A stretch of 64,000 nucleotides of DNA from DASRDZ01 sp035652335 (GCA_035652335.1 DASRDZ010000072.1:29397-93396), one strand, 5' to 3'; shown: positions 34,592 to 44,592, counted from the first letter of the stretch. Notes: a model not told the origin generated them from the sequence alone. Translations and numbers: made by a program.

Positions 34592-35341
34592 ATGGTCATC
34601 GACGTCACCGAGTCCACCTTCGCCCAGGACGTCCTGGAGCGCTCCAGGTCCGTGCCGGTCGTCGTCGACTTCTGGGCCGCCTGGTGCGGGCCCTGCCGCA
34701 GCCTCGGTCCCCTGCTGGAGCGCGCCGCCGAGCGGCGGGAGGGCGAGGTGGTGCTGGCCAAGGTCGACGTCGACGCCAACCCCCGCCTGCAGATGCAGTT
34801 CGACATCCGCGGGATCCCGGCCGTCAAGGCCTTCCGCGACGGGAGGGTCGCGGCCGAGTTCGTCGGCGCCCAGCCGTCCAGCGTCGTCGAGCGCTTCTTC
34901 GACGGGCTCGTCCCCTCGCAGGCCGACCGCCTCGCCGCCGCCGGTGACGAGGAGTCGCTGCGCAGGGCGATCGAGTTGGACCCCGGCCACGCCACGGCCC
35001 GGGTCGGGCTGGCTCGCGGGCAGCTCGCCCACGGCAACCTCGACGAGGCGCTCGACACCCTCGGTCTGGTCGAGCACGACCCCAGGGGGGCGGCGCTCAT
35101 CGCCGAGATCGAGCTCCTCCGCGACGGCGGCCTGACCGAGCCGGTGCGCGCCGCCCTGCTCCGGCTGGTCGACGGCGATCCCGCCGGCGCGCTGCCACCG
35201 CTGATCACCGCCCTGCGCCAGACGGCGGGTGAGACGCGCGACCGGCTGCGGCGCGTCGTGGTCGGCGTCTTCGCCGAGCTCGGCGAGGACCATCCGCTCA
35301 CCCGCCAGCACCGTCCCGAGCTCGCCGCCGCGCTCTACTAG
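34592..35341 (+). CDS. Thioredoxin-TPR protein (CnoX/YbbN-like)
   Basis: 249 residues. An N-terminal thioredoxin domain with active site WCGPC at 31-35 and the cis-Pro in GIPAVKAF, followed from about residue 115 by TPR-like helices (AIELDPGHATARVGLARGQLAHGN...) and the end LTRQHRPELAAALY. This is the layout of CnoX/YbbN chaperedoxins, which hold oxidised proteins and pass them to GroEL/DnaK; a full WCGPC suggests real disulfide exchange. ATG at 34592. clpS follows after 31 bases. Confidence 0.85.
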   Translation: MVIDVTESTFAQDVLERSRSVPVVVDFWAAWCGPCRSLGPLLERAAERREGEVVLAKVDVDANPRLQMQFDIRGIPAVKAFRDGRVAAEFVGAQPSSVVERFFDGLVPSQADRLAAAGDEESLRRAIELDPGHATARVGLARGQLAHGNLDEALDTLGLVEHDPRGAALIAEIELLRDGGLTEPVRAALLRLVDGDPAGALPPLITALRQTAGETRDRLRRVVVGVFAELGEDHPLTRQHRPELAAALY

Positions 35342-35372
35342 CGTCTCCGGCCTTCGCGGTACCCTGGAGGCG

Positions 35373-35669
35373 ATGCCTGCGCAGTCGCCGGTCGAGGTTC
35401 CCGTCGAGTCCCCCGTCCGCCGCGAGCGGCCGGTGCGCGACTTCGGCTGGAACGTGGTGGTGTGGAACGACCCGATCACGCTGATGTCGTACGTGGTCCT
35501 GGTGCTCCGGCGGCTCTTCGGCTACGACGAGCAGACGGCCACGCGGCTGATGCTCCAGGTGCACAACGAGGGCCGCGCGGTGGTCGCCACCCAGCCGCGC
35601 GAGCAGGCCGAGATCTCGGTGACCCGGCTGCACGCCTTCGGGCTGCAGGCGACGCTGGCCCGCGGCTGA
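35373..35669 (+). CDS. clpS: ATP-dependent Clp protease adaptor ClpS
   Basis: Adaptor handing N-degron proteins to ClpA/ClpC, 98 residues. Core VVVWNDPITLMSYVVLVLRRLFGYDEQTATRLMLQVHNEGRAVV with LHAFGLQATL at the end matches the family; NDP and VHNEGRAVV line the N-degron pocket. ATG at 35373 follows CTGGAGG. Given the clpC gene at 29755 and no clpA in view, ClpC is the likely partner (inference). Confidence 0.93.
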   Translation: MPAQSPVEVPVESPVRRERPVRDFGWNVVVWNDPITLMSYVVLVLRRLFGYDEQTATRLMLQVHNEGRAVVATQPREQAEISVTRLHAFGLQATLARG

Positions 35670-35674
35670 GCGAC

Positions 35675-36124
35675 TTGGCCACCGTCCGCCGCCACCGCGG
35701 CCGCGTCGAGGTTCGCCTTGACGGTGACGAGCGCGGCGCGATGCTGAGCATCGTCGACGTCCTGGCCCCGCACCTCGGCCAGGTGGCGCGCACCGTGCCC
35801 CGCGCCTACGACGACCCCGAGCTGGAGGAGGAGTACTCGCGGCTGATGCGCCCCGAGGTCGAGGCCAGCCGCGACGCGGACATCGAGCTGCTGCGGGAGT
35901 CCCTGCGCAGCCAGGGCGACCGCCGCGAGCTCGACGACTCCCAGGCGCTCTCCTGGGCGCGCGCCCTCAACCACCTGCGGCTCGCCGCCGGCGCTCTGCT
36001 CGGCATCGAGGAGGACGGCTGGGACGAGGAGGCGGACCCCGCGCTGCTGGAGAGCACCGAGTTCACCATGCTCATGGCCCTGGGCTGGATGCAGGAGCGC
36101 ATCATCCAGTCCCTCGAGGCTTAG
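35675..36124 (+). CDS. DUF2017 family protein
   Basis: 149 residues. The stretch MLSIVDVLAPHLGQVARTVPRAYDDPELEEEYSRLMRPEV and later SWARALNHLRLAAGALLGIEEDGW, WMQERIIQSL fit the DUF2017 family, which lies directly after clpS in many Actinobacteria; the function is unknown but co-occurrence suggests a link to ClpS-dependent turnover. TTG at 35675, six bases past the clpS stop, is the likely start; a CTG overlapping the stop at 35666 is the alternative. All-helical and acidic. Confidence 0.82.
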   Translation: MATVRRHRGRVEVRLDGDERGAMLSIVDVLAPHLGQVARTVPRAYDDPELEEEYSRLMRPEVEASRDADIELLRESLRSQGDRRELDDSQALSWARALNHLRLAAGALLGIEEDGWDEEADPALLESTEFTMLMALGWMQERIIQSLEA

Positions 36125-36171
36125 GACCGATTCTTTACTAAGCTGCCGTGGAGCGGGTAGCATGCCCGGTG

Positions 36172-37044
36172 ATGTCCGTGTCCGCCGCTCCCCCCGGCGC
36201 CGTCCACCACACCATGGACGACGCGGCGCTCAGCGCCTACCGCCGCGACGGCTTCCTCGTCCTGCGCGGGCTGCTCAGCCCCCGCGAGGTCGCCATGCTG
36301 CGCACCGCCTCCGACCTGGTTCTGGCCGAGGCTGTCCAATACGGGCGAGAGCTGGACGCGCGCCATCCCATCGCGCTGAGGAGCGACCACGGCTTCTACG
36401 AATGGGACGAGATCGACGACCGCCAGTTCCTCTACGCCCGCGACGGTGAGGGACGGCGCGTCTGGCGCCGCGCCGAGCGGATGTGGAGCCGCGACGCCGC
36501 CTTCCGGGTGATCACCGCCAACCCGCGGGTGGTCGCCGCCGTGGAGCGCGCCGCCGGCGCGCCGGTGCTGCCCGCCCACGACTCGATGGTGGTCAAGATG
36601 CCCGGAGCCGGGGCCACCGTGCCCTGGCATCGCGACCCGCCCGGCAGGGCGCTCATCGAGCGGCTGGGCGACGCCTCGGGCGACTTCATCACCGACGTCT
36701 ACGTCGACCCCTCGACGGTCGACAACGGATGCGTCTGGGGGATCCCCGGCAGCCACCGCTGCACCGACGAGGTGGACCCCGACGACTTCGGCCGCGCCGA
36801 CGCGGTGCCGCTGCAGGCGGAGCCGGGCGACGTCGTCCTCCACTCCACCGGAGTCCTGCACGGCTCGCCGGCCAACCGCTCCACCGCGATGCGGCGCACC
36901 TTCTACATCCACTACGGGACGCGCGACACGCTGATGCACGGCTTCTGGCAGCGCAACGCCGGCTGGATCGAGGAGCAGGCGGCGGCCTTCGCGCGGATGG
37001 CCGAGGAGCGCCGCGCCCTGGGGATCGACCAGCCCGACCTCTAG
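36172..37044 (+). CDS. Phytanoyl-CoA dioxygenase (PhyH) family protein, second copy
   Basis: 290 residues from ATG 36172 (GTG at 36148 also in frame). Fe(II)-binding His153-x-Asp155 in VPWHRDPPG, then CVWGIPGSHRC, GDVVLHSTGVLHGSPANRS with the distal His, and MRRTFYIHY with the 2-oxoglutarate-contacting Arg. It diverges from the PhyH at 5083 except around these motifs, so they are not recent duplicates. Substrate unknown. It ends four bases before the convergent nadC gene ends. Confidence 0.85.
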   Translation: MSVSAAPPGAVHHTMDDAALSAYRRDGFLVLRGLLSPREVAMLRTASDLVLAEAVQYGRELDARHPIALRSDHGFYEWDEIDDRQFLYARDGEGRRVWRRAERMWSRDAAFRVITANPRVVAAVERAAGAPVLPAHDSMVVKMPGAGATVPWHRDPPGRALIERLGDASGDFITDVYVDPSTVDNGCVWGIPGSHRCTDEVDPDDFGRADAVPLQAEPGDVVLHSTGVLHGSPANRSTAMRRTFYIHYGTRDTLMHGFWQRNAGWIEEQAAAFARMAEERRALGIDQPDL

Positions 37045-37907
37045 TAGCGGGTGACCTTCATCGAGTAGTCGAGCGCGGTCGCCGAGTGGGTGAGCGCGCC
37101 GACGCTGATGAAGTCGGCCCCGGCCAGCGCGTAGGCGCGGGCGTTGGTGAGCAGCACGCCGCCGCTGATCTCCACCTGGGCACGGCCGCGGATGATCTGC
37201 ATCGCCTCGCGCACCTGTCCCGGCGCGAAGTTGTCGAGGAGCACCCGCGGCGCCTTGTCGTTGAGCGCCTGCTCCAGCTCCTGCAGGTTGCTCACCTCGA
37301 CGTTGATCATGGCCTCGGGATGCGCCTTGCGCACGGCGCGCAGGGCGGCGCTGACGCCGTTGGCCAGGGCGAGGTGGGTGTCCTTGATGAGCACCGCGTC
37401 GTAGAGGCCCATGCGGTGGTTGGTGGCCCCGCCCATGCGGGTGGCGTACTTCTCCAGCGTGCGCATGCCCGGCGTGGTCTTGCGGGTGTCGAGGATCTCG
37501 GTCTTGGTCCCCTCCACCGCCTTGACGTACTTGCTGGTGATGCTGGCGATGCCGCTCAGGTGCTGCAGGTAGTTGAGCGCTACGCGCTCCGCCTTGAGCA
37601 TCGCCCGCGCAGGCCCGTAGAGGCGGGCGACGATCTGGTCCTCCTGGACCTTCTCGCCGTCCTTGGTCTTGGCGTCGAACTGGATGCGCTCGTCGACCAG
37701 CTTGAAGACGCGCTCGGCGACGGGGAGCCCGGCGACCACGCCGTCCTGCTTGCAGACGATCTTGCCGCGGCAGGTCATCTCCGGCGGCAGGATGGCGTCG
37801 CTGGTGAGGTCGCCGTCGCCCACGTCCTCGGCCAGGGCGACCAGGATCAGCGGGTCGAGATGCTCGGGAGCGAGCGGGTCAGTGTGTGGCGAGAGCGTGG
37901 CGGTCAA
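37041..37907 (-). CDS. nadC: Nicotinate-nucleotide pyrophosphorylase (carboxylating)
   Basis: Converts quinolinate and PRPP to nicotinate mononucleotide, 288 residues. AEDVGDGDLTSDAILP, ERVALNYLQHLSGIAS, the active-site TRKTTPGMRTLEKYATRMGGATNHRMGLYDAVLIKD and GADFISVGALTHS are all characteristic. TTG at 37907 is the best start; it lies inside the last codons of nadB, a 29-base overlap. End of the panB-C-D-nadB-nadC chain. Confidence 0.95.
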   Translation of the reverse strand: MTATLSPHTDPLAPEHLDPLILVALAEDVGDGDLTSDAILPPEMTCRGKIVCKQDGVVAGLPVAERVFKLVDERIQFDAKTKDGEKVQEDQIVARLYGPARAMLKAERVALNYLQHLSGIASITSKYVKAVEGTKTEILDTRKTTPGMRTLEKYATRMGGATNHRMGLYDAVLIKDTHLALANGVSAALRAVRKAHPEAMINVEVSNLQELEQALNDKAPRVLLDNFAPGQVREAMQIIRGRAQVEISGGVLLTNARAYALAGADFISVGALTHSATALDYSMKVTRY

Positions 37908-39492
37908 GGCGTGGTCCTCTGTCCTTCTGCATGACCCAGGTGCCGAGCCAGCGCTCGTCGCTCTCCGGGAAGTCGGAGCGCAGGTGAGCGCCGCGCGATT
38001 CGGTCCGGGCCTCGGCGGCGGCGACGACGAGCGACGCGGTGACGGCGGCGGCGCGCAGGGCCACCTCGTCGAGCCGCTCGGCCCCGTCGCACTGATGGAT
38101 GATGGCGTCCACCGCTTCTGCGGCGGCGTGGAGTCCGGCGGCGTCGCGCACCAGGCCGGCGCGCTCCCACATGGTGGTGCGCAGGCGCTCGGTGAGCGCG
38201 GCGACGTCGGGGGTGGTCGGGGAAGACCCCATGTTGTTGCCGGGGATGGCGGCAACGTCGGCGTCGGAGGGCGGCTGCTTCTCGGCGTTGCCGTGCAGCG
38301 CCGCGGCCGTGGCCCGATGGGCGAAGACCACCGATTCCAGCAGGCTGTTACTGGCCAGGCGGTTGGCACCGTGCACGCCCGTGCTGGCCACCTCGCCGCA
38401 GGCGTAGAGCCCGGGCACCGAGGTGGCCCCGCCGAGGTTGGTGCGCACGCCGCCGATCAGGTAGTGCGCGGCCGGGGCGATGGGGATGCGCTCGCGCGTG
38501 ATGTCGATGCCGAACTGCAGGCAGGTGCGGTGGATGGTTGGGAAGCGCAGCGCGGCGCGGTCGCGCAGCGGCGCGCAGTCGAGGTACACGGCGGGCTCGC
38601 CGCTGTGGGACAGCTCGCGCCAGATCGCCTGCGCCACCACGTCGCGCGGGGCCAGCTCGCCGCGCTCGTCGGCGTCGAAGAGGAAGCGCTCGCCGCGCGC
38701 GTTGACGACCAGCGCGCCCTCGCCCCGCACCGCCTCGCTGATGAGGAAGCGCGGCGCGCCGTCGAGAGCCAGCGCTGTGGGGTGGAACTGCACGAACTCC
38801 ATCCCCGCCACCTCGGCGCCCGCCTCCCAGGCCAGGGCGATGCCGTCGCCGGTGGCGGGCTCGGGGTTGGTCGTGCAGCGCCACAGCCGGCCGGCACCGC
38901 CCGAGGCGAGCACCACGGCGTTGGCGCCGAAGCGGCGTCGCTGCGAGGTCTCGGCGTCGATGCACTCCACGCCGATGCAGCGGCCCGCAGCGTCGAGGAG
39001 GAGCTGGGTGGCGTGATGCCGTTCGTGGATGTCGGCGCCGAGCGCATGCAGGCGCGCGATCAGCGCGGTCTCGATGGCCAGGCCGGTGCTGTCGCCGCCG
39101 GCGTGGAGGATGCGCGCCCGGCTGTGTGCCGCCTCGCGGCCCACCATCAGCGCCCCGTCCTGGGTGTCGAAGCCGACACCCCACTCCACCAGCTCGCGGA
39201 TGCGGCGCGGCGCCTCCTCGACGAGGACGCGCACCGCCCGCTCGTCGCAGAGCCCGCGGCCGGCGGCGACGGTGTCGGCGAAGTGCAGGTCGGGGGAGTC
39301 GTCCCCGCCCACCGCGGCGGCGATGCCGCCCTGCGCATGGCGGCTGCAGCCCTCGTCGAGGGCCGCCTTGGTGAGCACGGCGACGCGGCCGCGCCGGGCT
39401 CCGCTGAGCGCCGCCACCAGCCCGGCAATGCCGCTGCCGATGACGACCAGGTCGTAGGCGCCTGCTGAGCGCGCTGCTCCGGAGGTGTTCAG
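37879..39492 (-). CDS. nadB: L-aspartate oxidase
   Basis: FAD enzyme oxidising L-aspartate to iminoaspartate for NAD synthesis, about 537 residues. DLVVIGSGIAGLVAAL is the FAD-binding start; SRHAQGGIAAAVG, ASGGAGRLW, EFVQFHPTAL, SEAVRGEGALVV and GEVASTGVHGANRLASNSLLES follow. The start is unusual: the frame is open far upstream into panD, but no ATG/GTG/TTG lies near the FAD motif. CTG at 39492-39490 overlaps the panD stop (CTGA) and fits coupling. nadA is not nearby, so quinolinate synthase must be encoded elsewhere. Confidence 0.92.
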   Translation of the reverse strand: MNTSGAARSAGAYDLVVIGSGIAGLVAALSGARRGRVAVLTKAALDEGCSRHAQGGIAAAVGGDDSPDLHFADTVAAGRGLCDERAVRVLVEEAPRRIRELVEWGVGFDTQDGALMVGREAAHSRARILHAGGDSTGLAIETALIARLHALGADIHERHHATQLLLDAAGRCIGVECIDAETSQRRRFGANAVVLASGGAGRLWRCTTNPEPATGDGIALAWEAGAEVAGMEFVQFHPTALALDGAPRFLISEAVRGEGALVVNARGERFLFDADERGELAPRDVVAQAIWRELSHSGEPAVYLDCAPLRDRAALRFPTIHRTCLQFGIDITRERIPIAPAAHYLIGGVRTNLGGATSVPGLYACGEVASTGVHGANRLASNSLLESVVFAHRATAAALHGNAEKQPPSDADVAAIPGNNMGSSPTTPDVAALTERLRTTMWERAGLVRDAAGLHAAAEAVDAIIHQCDGAERLDEVALRAAAVTASLVVAAAEARTESRGAHLRSDFPESDERWLGTWVMQKDRGPRLDRHALATH

Positions 39493-39872
39493 TGGACCGC
39501 CACCCGTTCCCGCGCCCGGGGCCTGGGGCGGTTGCGCTGGTCGACGTGGACCACGCGCGGCTGGAAGCCGGCCGCCTCCGCCTCGTCGACGTTCGCGTAG
39601 GTGATGAGGATGACCAGGTCGCCGGGATCGCCGATGTGGGCCATCGCCCCGTTGAGCGCCACCTCGCCGGGCTCCCCCTCGATGGCATAGGTGATCGCAC
39701 GCGAGCCGTTGCTGACGTTGACGATGTGCACCTGCTCGCCGACCAGGATGTCCGCCAGCTTCATCAGCTGCGGGTCGATGCTGCAGGAGCCCTCGTAGTG
39801 GAGGTCCGCCCGCGTCACCGTGGCGCGGTGGATCTTCGACTTCATCAGGACACGCTGCACGGCGAGCTCCAT
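39489..39872 (-). CDS. panD: Aspartate 1-decarboxylase
   Basis: Pyruvoyl enzyme making beta-alanine from L-aspartate for pantothenate, 127 residues. The self-cleavage site is Gly28-Ser29 in LHYEGSCSID; KSKIHRATVTRADLHY and NGAMAHIGDPGDLVILITYA are typical. The start overlaps the 3' end of panC by 28 bases; a later Met10 would give the usual MKSKIHR start. Its stop overlaps nadB. Confidence 0.95.
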   Translation of the reverse strand: MELAVQRVLMKSKIHRATVTRADLHYEGSCSIDPQLMKLADILVGEQVHIVNVSNGSRAITYAIEGEPGEVALNGAMAHIGDPGDLVILITYANVDEAEAAGFQPRVVHVDQRNRPRPRARERVAVH

Positions 39873-40795
39873 TCGGCGGACCCCGGCGCTTGGTTCGACC
39901 GCTCCGCCGCCGCGCCGGAGGCACCCGTGACCGCCGGGATCTCGTCGCAGCCAAGGCGGATCGTGTCGATCAGCCGAGCTGTGGACATTCTACCAGCGAG
40001 CACGATTCGGCATCCCCTGGCCGCCTCCGTGACCTCGGCGAACGTCTCCGGGTCGACCACCGCGACGTAGTCCGGCGCGATGGCGGGGCTGCGTCGCAGC
40101 TCGGCCTCGACGGCGTCGACCAGGCGGTCAGCCCGCCTCTCCCCCGCCTCCCAGAGCCGGGCGGCGGCGGCCAGGCCGCGCGGGATGGCCAGCGCCTGGC
40201 GCCGGTCCTCCGGGCTCAGGTAGGCGTTGCGGCTCGACAGGGCCAGCCCGTCGGCGTCGCGGACCAGGGCGCAGGGGACGATCTCCACGCCGGTGTCGAG
40301 GTCGCGGGCGAGGCGCTGCACCACGGCCAGCTGCTGGGCGTCCTTCTCGCCGAAGTAGGCGCGGTCGGGGCGGGCGGCGTCCAGCAGCTTGGCGACCACG
40401 GTGGCGACGCCGTCGAAGTGGCCGGGACGGTGCTCGCCCTCGAAGCGCTCGGTGAGCGCCACACCGACGTGCACGGTGGTGTGCGCGCCCTCGGGGTACA
40501 TCGCCTCGACGCTCGGCGTGTAGGCGGCGTCGACGCGCTCGGCGTCGAGCATGGCCAGGTCGCGCTCCAGCGGGCGGGGATACCGGGTCAGGTCCTCGCC
40601 GGCGCCGAACTGGGTGGGGTTGACGAAGATGCTGACCACAACTCGGTCGCACTCCGCGCGGGCGCGCCGGACCAGGCTGCGGTGCCCCTCGTGGAGCGCG
40701 CCCATGGTGGGCACGAGCCCGACGCCGAGCCCGGCGGCGCGCCAGCGCTCCGACTGCAGGCGCAGGGCGCCGGGGGTGTCGAGGATGCGCGGCAT
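39845..40795 (-). CDS. panC: Pantothenate synthetase
   Basis: Joins pantoate and beta-alanine at the expense of ATP, 316 residues. VGLVPTMGALHEGHRSLVRRA, SIFVNPTQFGAGEDLTRYPR, PGHFDGVATVVAKLL, YFGEKDAQQLAVVQR and ALSSRNAYLS are family hallmarks. A Ser/Ala/Glu-rich tail of about 30 residues overlaps the start of panD. ATG at 40795, ten bases after panB. Confidence 0.96.
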   Translation of the reverse strand: MPRILDTPGALRLQSERWRAAGLGVGLVPTMGALHEGHRSLVRRARAECDRVVVSIFVNPTQFGAGEDLTRYPRPLERDLAMLDAERVDAAYTPSVEAMYPEGAHTTVHVGVALTERFEGEHRPGHFDGVATVVAKLLDAARPDRAYFGEKDAQQLAVVQRLARDLDTGVEIVPCALVRDADGLALSSRNAYLSPEDRRQALAIPRGLAAAARLWEAGERRADRLVDAVEAELRRSPAIAPDYVAVVDPETFAEVTEAARGCRIVLAGRMSTARLIDTIRLGCDEIPAVTGASGAAAERSNQAPGSAEWSSPCSVS

Positions 40796-40805
40796 GGTGG
40801 TTGCG

Positions 40806-41600
<795 letters not shown>

Positions 41601-41636
41601 GGCAGGAACTCGAGGCTCGCCGCGGCGCGCGCCGCG

Positions 41637-42623
41637 CTAGGCGGTCGCGCCCAGGTGGCGGAGCGCGGCGCCGGCGCGGCGGGCGCGGCCGGTCTCGCGC
41701 CGCGGGCGGAGGACCGTCGCCAGGCTCTGCGCGGCGAGCACCTCGGCAACCTCCTCGCGGCCGGTGGCGCCGGCCAGGGCGAGGGTGTCGCGGGCGAGCA
41801 GCAGGTACAGGCTGCGGGTGGCCTCGTCGTTCTGCAGGGCGCGGAGGTGGCGGGCCACCGTGCCGGCGTCGTCGCGCACCACCGGGCCGGTGAGGGCGGC
41901 CTGGGCGCCGAGGCGCCGGACGTTGGCGGCGGCGCCTTCCAGGAGGGTGGCCAGCGCCTGGGTGGCGATGGCTCCGTCGACCCCGGTCGACTCCAGCAGC
42001 CTGGCGGCGCGCGCGAGCAGGGCGAGGGGGGCGTTGCCCGCCAGGACGGCGGCGGCGTGGTAGAGCGCGCGGTCGCCGCTCGGCGCGGCGAAGGGGATCC
42101 CGCCCAGGTCGGAGACGATGCGCTCCAGGGTTGGACGCAGCCCCTCGTCGGCCTCGACGCTGAAGAACGTGCCGCAGAGGACCCGCGGGCTGCTGTCGGC
42201 GGTGAGCGCCTGGAGCGGGTGGACCGCGCCGACGCGGGCGGCCACCTGCCGGGCTGCACCCAGCGCGCTGCTGGTGTGGGCGCCGCTGCAGTGCACCAGG
42301 GCGCGCTCGCCCAGGGCCATGCCGCTGGCTGCGACGGTGGCGGCGACCCGGGTGATCGCCGCGTCGGGCACGGTCAGGAAGGTGACGTCGGCGGCGCGGG
42401 CGGCTCGGACCGCGGTCTCGACCCGGCGGGCGCCGACGGCGTCGGCCAGCTCCTGCGCGTGGGCCGGGGTGCGGCTGGCCACCGCGACCACCTGGTATCC
42501 CGCCTCGTGCGCAGCCGTGGCCAGCGCACGTCCCGCCCGCCCCGCGCCGACGAAGGCCAGCGTGGGCAGGCTGCTGTCCCGGCTCGCCCGGGGGGCGGCA
42601 GCGTTTCTCACCGTCTCGGTCAC
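41637..42623 (-). CDS. Rossmann-fold DUF2520 protein (possible ketopantoate reductase)
   Basis: 328 residues from GTG 42623. N-terminal NAD(P)-binding domain with LAFVGAGRAGRALATAAHEAGY and VVAVASRTPAHA; then HCSGAHTSSAL, AVHPLQALTAD and an all-helical C-terminal DUF2520 domain (ALYHAAAVLAGNAPLALLARAARLL). This family often sits beside panC in high-GC bacteria. Position at the head of panB-C-D, with no panE present, makes it a candidate for the NADPH-dependent ketopantoate reduction step; that is inference. The start is uncertain: the frame continues to a TTG at 42755. Confidence 0.8.
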   Translation of the reverse strand: MTETVRNAAAPRASRDSSLPTLAFVGAGRAGRALATAAHEAGYQVVAVASRTPAHAQELADAVGARRVETAVRAARAADVTFLTVPDAAITRVAATVAASGMALGERALVHCSGAHTSSALGAARQVAARVGAVHPLQALTADSSPRVLCGTFFSVEADEGLRPTLERIVSDLGGIPFAAPSGDRALYHAAAVLAGNAPLALLARAARLLESTGVDGAIATQALATLLEGAAANVRRLGAQAALTGPVVRDDAGTVARHLRALQNDEATRSLYLLLARDTLALAGATGREEVAEVLAAQSLATVLRPRRETGRARRAGAALRHLGATA

Positions 42624-42815
42624 CTCGTGATCCAAGCGTCTGCTGTGTGCTGCGCACCGTGGCAGGCGGATGCCCGAGGTCTCATCGGTGGGTGGCGCGG
42701 CCCCCTTCCCGGCCCTCGTGGGGTCCGTGTGGGATGACGCCACCGCATCCTCCAACGCGATGCGTGCGCTCCAGTGTAAACGCCGGGGCGGCGGGGATGC
42801 CTTCGCCCCTCGCGG

Positions 42816-44534
42816 TCAGCTGCGGCGGCGGCGACCCAGGGTGGAGCCGAGCAGCAGCGCTCCCGCGGCGGCAAGGCCGGCGCCGCCGGCCAGCGGGGCG
42901 GCCGAGGTGTTGGGGATCCCCGCGGGGGACCGCGTCGAGCCTGCGGCGGCCGCGGAGGCGGCGGGCGCTCCGGCGGCGGACCCCGGCGCGGCGGGCGGCA
43001 GCTCGGTGGCGTACGCGGTGTAGGGGTCGACGGCGCTGGCCGCGGCGGTGGCGCTGCCCGGCGGCTCGTCGGCGTCGAAGGCGATGGTCGTCAGGTTGGT
43101 GACGCGGCTGACCGCAACTCCGAAATCGTCGTAGAGGTTCCGGTCGCCGTTGCCGCTGCAGCTCGATCCCTTGGTGCAGAGCACGCCCGTGTGGATCACG
43201 CCGGTGAGCTGCTGCTGCCGGAAGGTGGCGCCGCCATCGGTGGACCGCGCGAGATAGAGACGCCAGGGCGCAGCGGCGGGATCGCCGGGCGTGCCCATGG
43301 CGGTGCTGTCGTTGGTGTCGCCGCTTCGCGTCGACCCGTAGAAGCCGACGTCGACGTGTCCGTCGGGTCCCACCGCAACGGTTGGATAGTCCGCCGTGGC
43401 GACCGGCGCCGTGTCGAGACGGCGCCGCGGCGACCAGGTCGTGCCGCCGTCGTGCGAGACGCTGGTGAAGGCATTGTGGTTGTCGGACCAGGCGACGTAC
43501 ACGCTGCCGTCGGGCCCGACCCCCAGCGAGGTGGGCCAGACCTGCTGCTCGCCGTTGTCGTTGACGGCGACCACCTGGTCCGTCCACGTGCTGCCGCCGT
43601 CACTGCTGGTCGACACCTCGACCTCGGTGTCGACGCCCGGCGGGCAGGTGGGGATCTGCTCGGCGGTGGTCACCACGTTCTGCAGGTAGTCCGCCGGGCT
43701 CTGCATGTCGCAGGCCTCCATCGGCACGTAGACGTTGTGCCGGTGCGGCGAGGACGGCCAGCCGTCCACCATCGCCTTGTTGAACGCATTGGTGAGGCCG
43801 GGTGCGCTGTTCTGCATGAACAGGGCGCTCTGGCTCACCGGGTTGATGGTCGGCACCGGAGTGCTGGTGATCGTCGAGCCGTTGCAGACGTCGTAGGTGT
43901 TGACCACGGGGAGGAAGAGCGGCAGCTGGTGGTACACGAGGTACAGAGTGCAGGCGCCGTCGGCCGCCAGCCAGGGACGGTCCTGTGCAGGCACGCCGCC
44001 GAGGTTCATGACCTGGAAGGTCTGGCCGCCGTCCTGTGACCAGGCCAGGCTGCTGGCACCGAGCCACAGGCTGGTGCTGTAGACGTTGTAGAACCCGCTG
44101 CTGTTCTTCTCCGGTGCCACCGTGGCATCGCTGTCCTCACCGCCCAGGCCGAAGCTGCTGCTGCCGTTGGTGACGAACGGGTCGGACACCCACTGGAAGG
44201 TGCGACCGCCATCGCTGGAGCGCCACAGATCGCTGCCGGTGAGCACCCCTGCACCGGGGTTGGTGCGCGGGTCCTTGCCGGTGTTGCCGTCGATGTTGCT
44301 CCCGATCCAGATGGTCCCGGCGCCGTCGATGCCGATGCCGGGCTCCACGTCCTCGTTGTAGGGGGTGCCCTGCACGGGCGCGTCTGGCAGCGGTGCAACC
44401 ACGAACTGCGGCCCATCGGTCGCGGCCGCGGCGGGGCGAAGCGCCAGTGTCGCCGCACCAGCGGCGAGGGCGGCCACGCCGGCGAGGCGGCGCGCAGCCA
44501 GGGACAGTCGAACGCGTCGGGCAGGCGGCATCAC
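42816..44534 (-). CDS. Secreted BNR/Asp-box repeat protein with LPXTG-like C-terminus
   Basis: 572 residues. A signal peptide (about 1-38, Arg-rich then LAGVAALAAGAATLAL, ending AAAA) leads to a sialidase-type beta-propeller with five Asp-boxes: SSDGGRTFQW, SQDGGQTFQV, SSDGGSTWTD, SHDGGTTWSP, STDGGATFRQ. The sialidase catalytic Arg triad and Tyr/Glu pair are not evident, so it may only bind glycans. It ends with an Ala/Ser/Pro spacer, IPNTS, a membrane helix and RRRRS: the layout of a sortase signal with Ser in place of Gly. Secreted and probably surface-attached. Confidence 0.8.
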   Translation of the reverse strand: MMPPARRVRLSLAARRLAGVAALAAGAATLALRPAAAATDGPQFVVAPLPDAPVQGTPYNEDVEPGIGIDGAGTIWIGSNIDGNTGKDPRTNPGAGVLTGSDLWRSSDGGRTFQWVSDPFVTNGSSSFGLGGEDSDATVAPEKNSSGFYNVYSTSLWLGASSLAWSQDGGQTFQVMNLGGVPAQDRPWLAADGACTLYLVYHQLPLFLPVVNTYDVCNGSTITSTPVPTINPVSQSALFMQNSAPGLTNAFNKAMVDGWPSSPHRHNVYVPMEACDMQSPADYLQNVVTTAEQIPTCPPGVDTEVEVSTSSDGGSTWTDQVVAVNDNGEQQVWPTSLGVGPDGSVYVAWSDNHNAFTSVSHDGGTTWSPRRRLDTAPVATADYPTVAVGPDGHVDVGFYGSTRSGDTNDSTAMGTPGDPAAAPWRLYLARSTDGGATFRQQQLTGVIHTGVLCTKGSSCSGNGDRNLYDDFGVAVSRVTNLTTIAFDADEPPGSATAAASAVDPYTAYATELPPAAPGSAAGAPAASAAAAGSTRSPAGIPNTSAAPLAGGAGLAAAGALLLGSTLGRRRRS

Positions 44535-44592
44535 TGGACAGACGCCCGCACCCGCGGTCGCATTGCGGTCCGCCGGTGAGTTGAGGGAGGCT

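Noticed and set aside
37879..39954. Long nadB frame extending upstream through panD
   Set aside because: The upstream 150 codons read panD out of frame; FAD-binding homology starts only after the panD stop.
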